Made by a program: the position numbers and the translations under genes. The notes beneath the pieces were generated by a model, which made no database searches, was not told where the DNA came from, and worked only from the letters and a program-made list of their open reading frames with translations. Positions 5,367-6,673 of a stretch of DNA of 6,673 bases are shown here, in pieces; within the stretch, counting starts at the first letter, position 1; the number at the start of each line of letters is the position of its first letter. This DNA is from Acidobacteriaceae bacterium. Its GTDB lineage: Bacteria > Acidobacteriota > Terriglobia > Terriglobales > SbA1. The stretch lies in NCBI GenBank assembly GCA_019237515.1, contig JAFAGX010000676.1, forward strand, positions 1 through 6,673, written 5' to 3'.

Positions 5367-6103
5367 TACCGCCGCACCTCCGGTTCCAGCGTCCGGTAAG
5401 CTGATTGCCCCTGCGTCTGGGGCTGCGCACGATCTACCGCATTGAGCATTTCGAGTGCGAAGTCGTCGCCGCGGGCGGCAAAGCTGCGAATGGAACTTCC
5501 GATCAGGTTGTATGCAATGACCGCAGGAATTGCAGCCACCAACCCCGCCGCTGTAGTGATCAAGGCTTCGGAAATCCCAGGGGCGACTGCACGCAGAGTG
5601 GCGGCCCCTGCCGTTCCAAGGCCGTGGAAGGCATCAATGATCCCCCAAACGGTGCCGAAGAGGCCAACAAACGGAGTAACGGCTCCGGTAATGGCCAGCC
5701 ACGGCAAATTGCGCTCGAAGCGCGTCAATTCCTCCGAGGCCGCGATCTGCATCGCACGCTGAATGGATGTAGGGTTCTTGACGACTCCACTCGAAACGGC
5801 TCCCTGACGGCGGTATTCTTCGAAGCCTCCCTCGAACACTGCAACCAGAGGACTGGGCCGAAATTGATCCGCGACCGCTGCCATATCGTTCAGGCGCTGG
5901 GCCTTGCGAAAAGCCCGCAGAAACCGCCCGCTCTGAACCCGAGCTCGTCGCAACAAGCTCCACTTGGAAAGGATGATGGCCCAGGAGATCACGCTGAAAA
6001 CCAGCAGGACGAGAAGCACGACCTTGGCGACAGCGCCGGTCTCTCCCACGAGGTCGACAATTTCGCCGCCCACCAGGACTGTAAACAATAAGGACAAATG
6101 CAT
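5366..6103 (-). CDS. tolQ: TolQ, MotA/TolQ/ExbB-family proton channel protein
   Basis: TolQ forms the multimeric inner-membrane stator of the Tol motor, using the proton gradient with TolR. The 245-residue product has three membrane segments in the family pattern: about 25-47 (VAKVVLLVLLVFSVISWAI), 133-156 and 176-201. A cytosolic domain lies between the first two, holding ERNLPWLA at its end. The signature GLFGTVWGIIDAF (147-159) and the helix-three motif PGISEALITTAAGLVAAIPAV (175-195, here 21 residues with the last V) carry the channel-lining Thr and Pro residues typical of the family. E. coli TolQ is 230 residues, so this is slightly longer at the C-terminus. The ATG at 6103 has no clear ribosome site. 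A near-perfect -10 box 25 bases upstream suggests a very short leader. It is the first gene of the cluster; ybgC, which precedes tolQ in many proteobacteria, is not here. Confidence 0.95.
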   Translation of the reverse strand: MHLSLLFTVLVGGEIVDLVGETGAVAKVVLLVLLVFSVISWAIILSKWSLLRRARVQSGRFLRAFRKAQRLNDMAAVADQFRPSPLVAVFEGGFEEYRRQGAVSSGVVKNPTSIQRAMQIAASEELTRFERNLPWLAITGAVTPFVGLFGTVWGIIDAFHGLGTAGAATLRAVAPGISEALITTAAGLVAAIPAVIAYNLIGSSIRSFAARGDDFALEMLNAVDRAQPQTQGQSAYRTLEPEVRR

Positions 6104-6127
6104 TTGGTTAGGAGAATGCCTTTCGTG

Positions 6128-6156
6128 ATTATAGACGAATCACCTTAAGTTGCTTT
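6128..6156 (-). promoter_or_regulatory. Probable promoter of the tol-pal operon
   Basis: The minus strand carries TATAAT (plus 6128-6133), a perfect -10 box, 25 bases upstream of the tolQ ATG. The region 17 bases further up (AAAGCA, plus 6151-6156) is a poor -35 match. Transcription would start near 6121, giving a leader of about 18 bases without a Shine-Dalgarno. The -10 box and its place before the first gene support the call; the weak -35 suggests activation or an alternative factor. Confidence 0.5.
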
Positions 6157-6248
6157 GCGTGTGCACCTTGAGCATTAACAGGTTTTCACTGTAGTAGCTG
6201 TGGATTGCCAAGCCGTCATCTAAAGCGGCGATATACGAGGTCGATTTC

Positions 6249-6286
6249 GCAGCTGAACGAATAGCTGCTATTCATAAAAAGGAGCC
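6249..6286 (+). promoter_or_regulatory. Inverted repeats and ribosome site before the PRC-barrel gene
   Basis: GCAGCT (6249-6254) can pair with AGCTGC (6263-6268), and GAATAG (6259-6264) can pair with CTATTC (6268-6273). The two stems share bases, so only one can form. They end just before AAAAAGGAG (6276-6284), the ribosome site 6 bases before the ATG at 6291. They may act as an operator palindrome or as competing leader hairpins. No convincing promoter was found in 6157-6248, though one must exist somewhere upstream. Confidence 0.3.
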
Positions 6287-6290
6287 GCTC

Positions 6291-6673
6291 ATGGCACATT
6301 TTGGTACTCTGCGGGAGTTCCATTTCTCCGATTCTCAAGCCGCCGCTGAAGACATCCGCGGTACGACGGTTTATGGCCGGAACGATGAAAAGCTGGGAAA
6401 GATTGATGACGTCATTTTTGATCACAGCAATGGTGAAATTCGCTACGTTGTGATCGATACCGGTGGGTGGCTTTCCTCCAAGAAGTTCCTGGTCCCCCCG
6501 CAGCAACTGCGTCAAACCGCACGGCACAAAGATGACTTCGCCGTCGATCTGGACAAAAAACAAATCGAAAGTTTTCCACCGTACGAGGAATCCGATGTTT
6601 CCTCGAAGGATCGGTGGCGGGAGTATGAGAACCGCTATCAAGCCGCGTGGATGAGCGGCCCCGTCCAACACCG
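6291..6673 (+). CDS. PRC-barrel domain protein, N-terminal part (cut by window edge)
   Basis: PRC-barrel domains are small beta-barrels found in ribosome maturation factor RimM, photosynthetic reaction-centre H subunits and many small stress or envelope-associated proteins. The visible 127 residues begin MAHFGTLREF. The barrel lies at about 19-90: DIRGTTVYGRNDEKLGKIDDVIFDHSNG (21-48, given only as a range of key residues G24, V27, G29, G36, I38, V41, D44), then EIRYVVIDTGGWL (49-61), KKFLVPPQQL (64-73) and DDFAVDLDKKQIESFPPY (81-98). The last piece matches the usual end of such domains. A Trp/Tyr-rich tail, DRWREYENRYQAAW (107-120), follows and continues beyond the window. There is no signal peptide, so it should be cytosolic. 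A good ribosome site (AAGGAG, 6 bases before ATG) fixes the start. It is divergent from tolQ and probably not functionally tied to it. The barrel call is firm; its specific role is unknown. Confidence 0.85.
   Translation, partial: MAHFGTLREFHFSDSQAAAEDIRGTTVYGRNDEKLGKIDDVIFDHSNGEIRYVVIDTGGWLSSKKFLVPPQQLRQTARHKDDFAVDLDKKQIESFPPYEESDVSSKDRWREYENRYQAAWMSGPVQH

Noticed and set aside
5405..6091. Long plus-strand open frame opposite tolQ (228 codons)
   Set aside because: It is antisense to an unmistakable TolQ with three membrane segments, and its product is Arg/Pro/Gln-rich with no domain pattern. Long antisense frames are expected at this base composition.
6216..6671. Minus-strand open frame opposite the PRC-barrel gene (151 codons)
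   Set aside because: The plus strand encodes a clear PRC-barrel with a good ribosome site, so the antisense frame is a shadow.
1..6673. CRISPR arrays, tRNA or rRNA genes, insertion sequences, defence genes
   Set aside because: I looked on both strands and saw no regularly spaced repeats, tRNA-like cloverleaf, transposase or known defence domain.

Overview
The window holds a complete Tol-Pal cell-envelope cluster on the minus strand, in transcription order tolQ, tolR, a tolA/tonB-type gene, tolB, pal and cpoB (ybgF). It is flanked by small or partial genes. A Gram-negative-type (diderm) bacterium is certain from the set: an inner-membrane proton-driven motor, a periplasmic energy transducer, a beta-propeller, and an outer-membrane lipoprotein that binds peptidoglycan. 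The likely phylum is Acidobacteriota. This is an inference from the Pal with a proline tract and an inserted Ig-like domain, from the Gly/Pro/Lys-rich TolA with a TonB-like C-terminus, and from the style of the secreted and PRC-barrel neighbours. No marker gene here proves it.

Layout: 1-256 (-) is the N-terminal part of a secreted protein of unknown function that runs off the left edge. 327-542 (-) is a 71-residue hydrophilic protein with a very strong Shine-Dalgarno. 543-658 is a divergent intergenic region. 659-802 (+) is a 47-residue secreted histidine-rich peptide. 817-1680 (-) is cpoB, convergent with that peptide gene. 1681-1862 holds a strong hairpin after pal and a possible promoter for cpoB. 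1863-2597 (-) is pal with a GTG start, and 2598-2720 is its leader with overlapping hairpins. 2721-4127 (-) is tolB with a TTG start, 4160-4954 (-) is the tolA-like gene, 4938-5366 (-) is tolR and 5366-6103 (-) is tolQ. 6104-6290 is a divergent promoter region. 6291-6673 (+) is the N-terminal part of a PRC-barrel protein that runs off the right edge.

How it works: TolQ and TolR form the ion-driven motor, and TolA carries its energy across the periplasm. TolA acts on TolB and Pal, which tether the outer membrane to peptidoglycan during division; CpoB normally links this to peptidoglycan synthesis. tolQ, tolR and tolA overlap and are surely co-transcribed. tolB follows after 32 bases. pal and cpoB are each preceded by longer gaps with structured DNA, so their levels may be set separately from the motor genes.

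Most of the window is well-known biology in a lineage-specific form. No new defence, mobile or RNA system is visible. The least explained items are the histidine-rich secreted peptide, the 71-residue hydrophilic protein, the Ig-like domain inside Pal, and the non-coding structures around pal and before the PRC-barrel gene.
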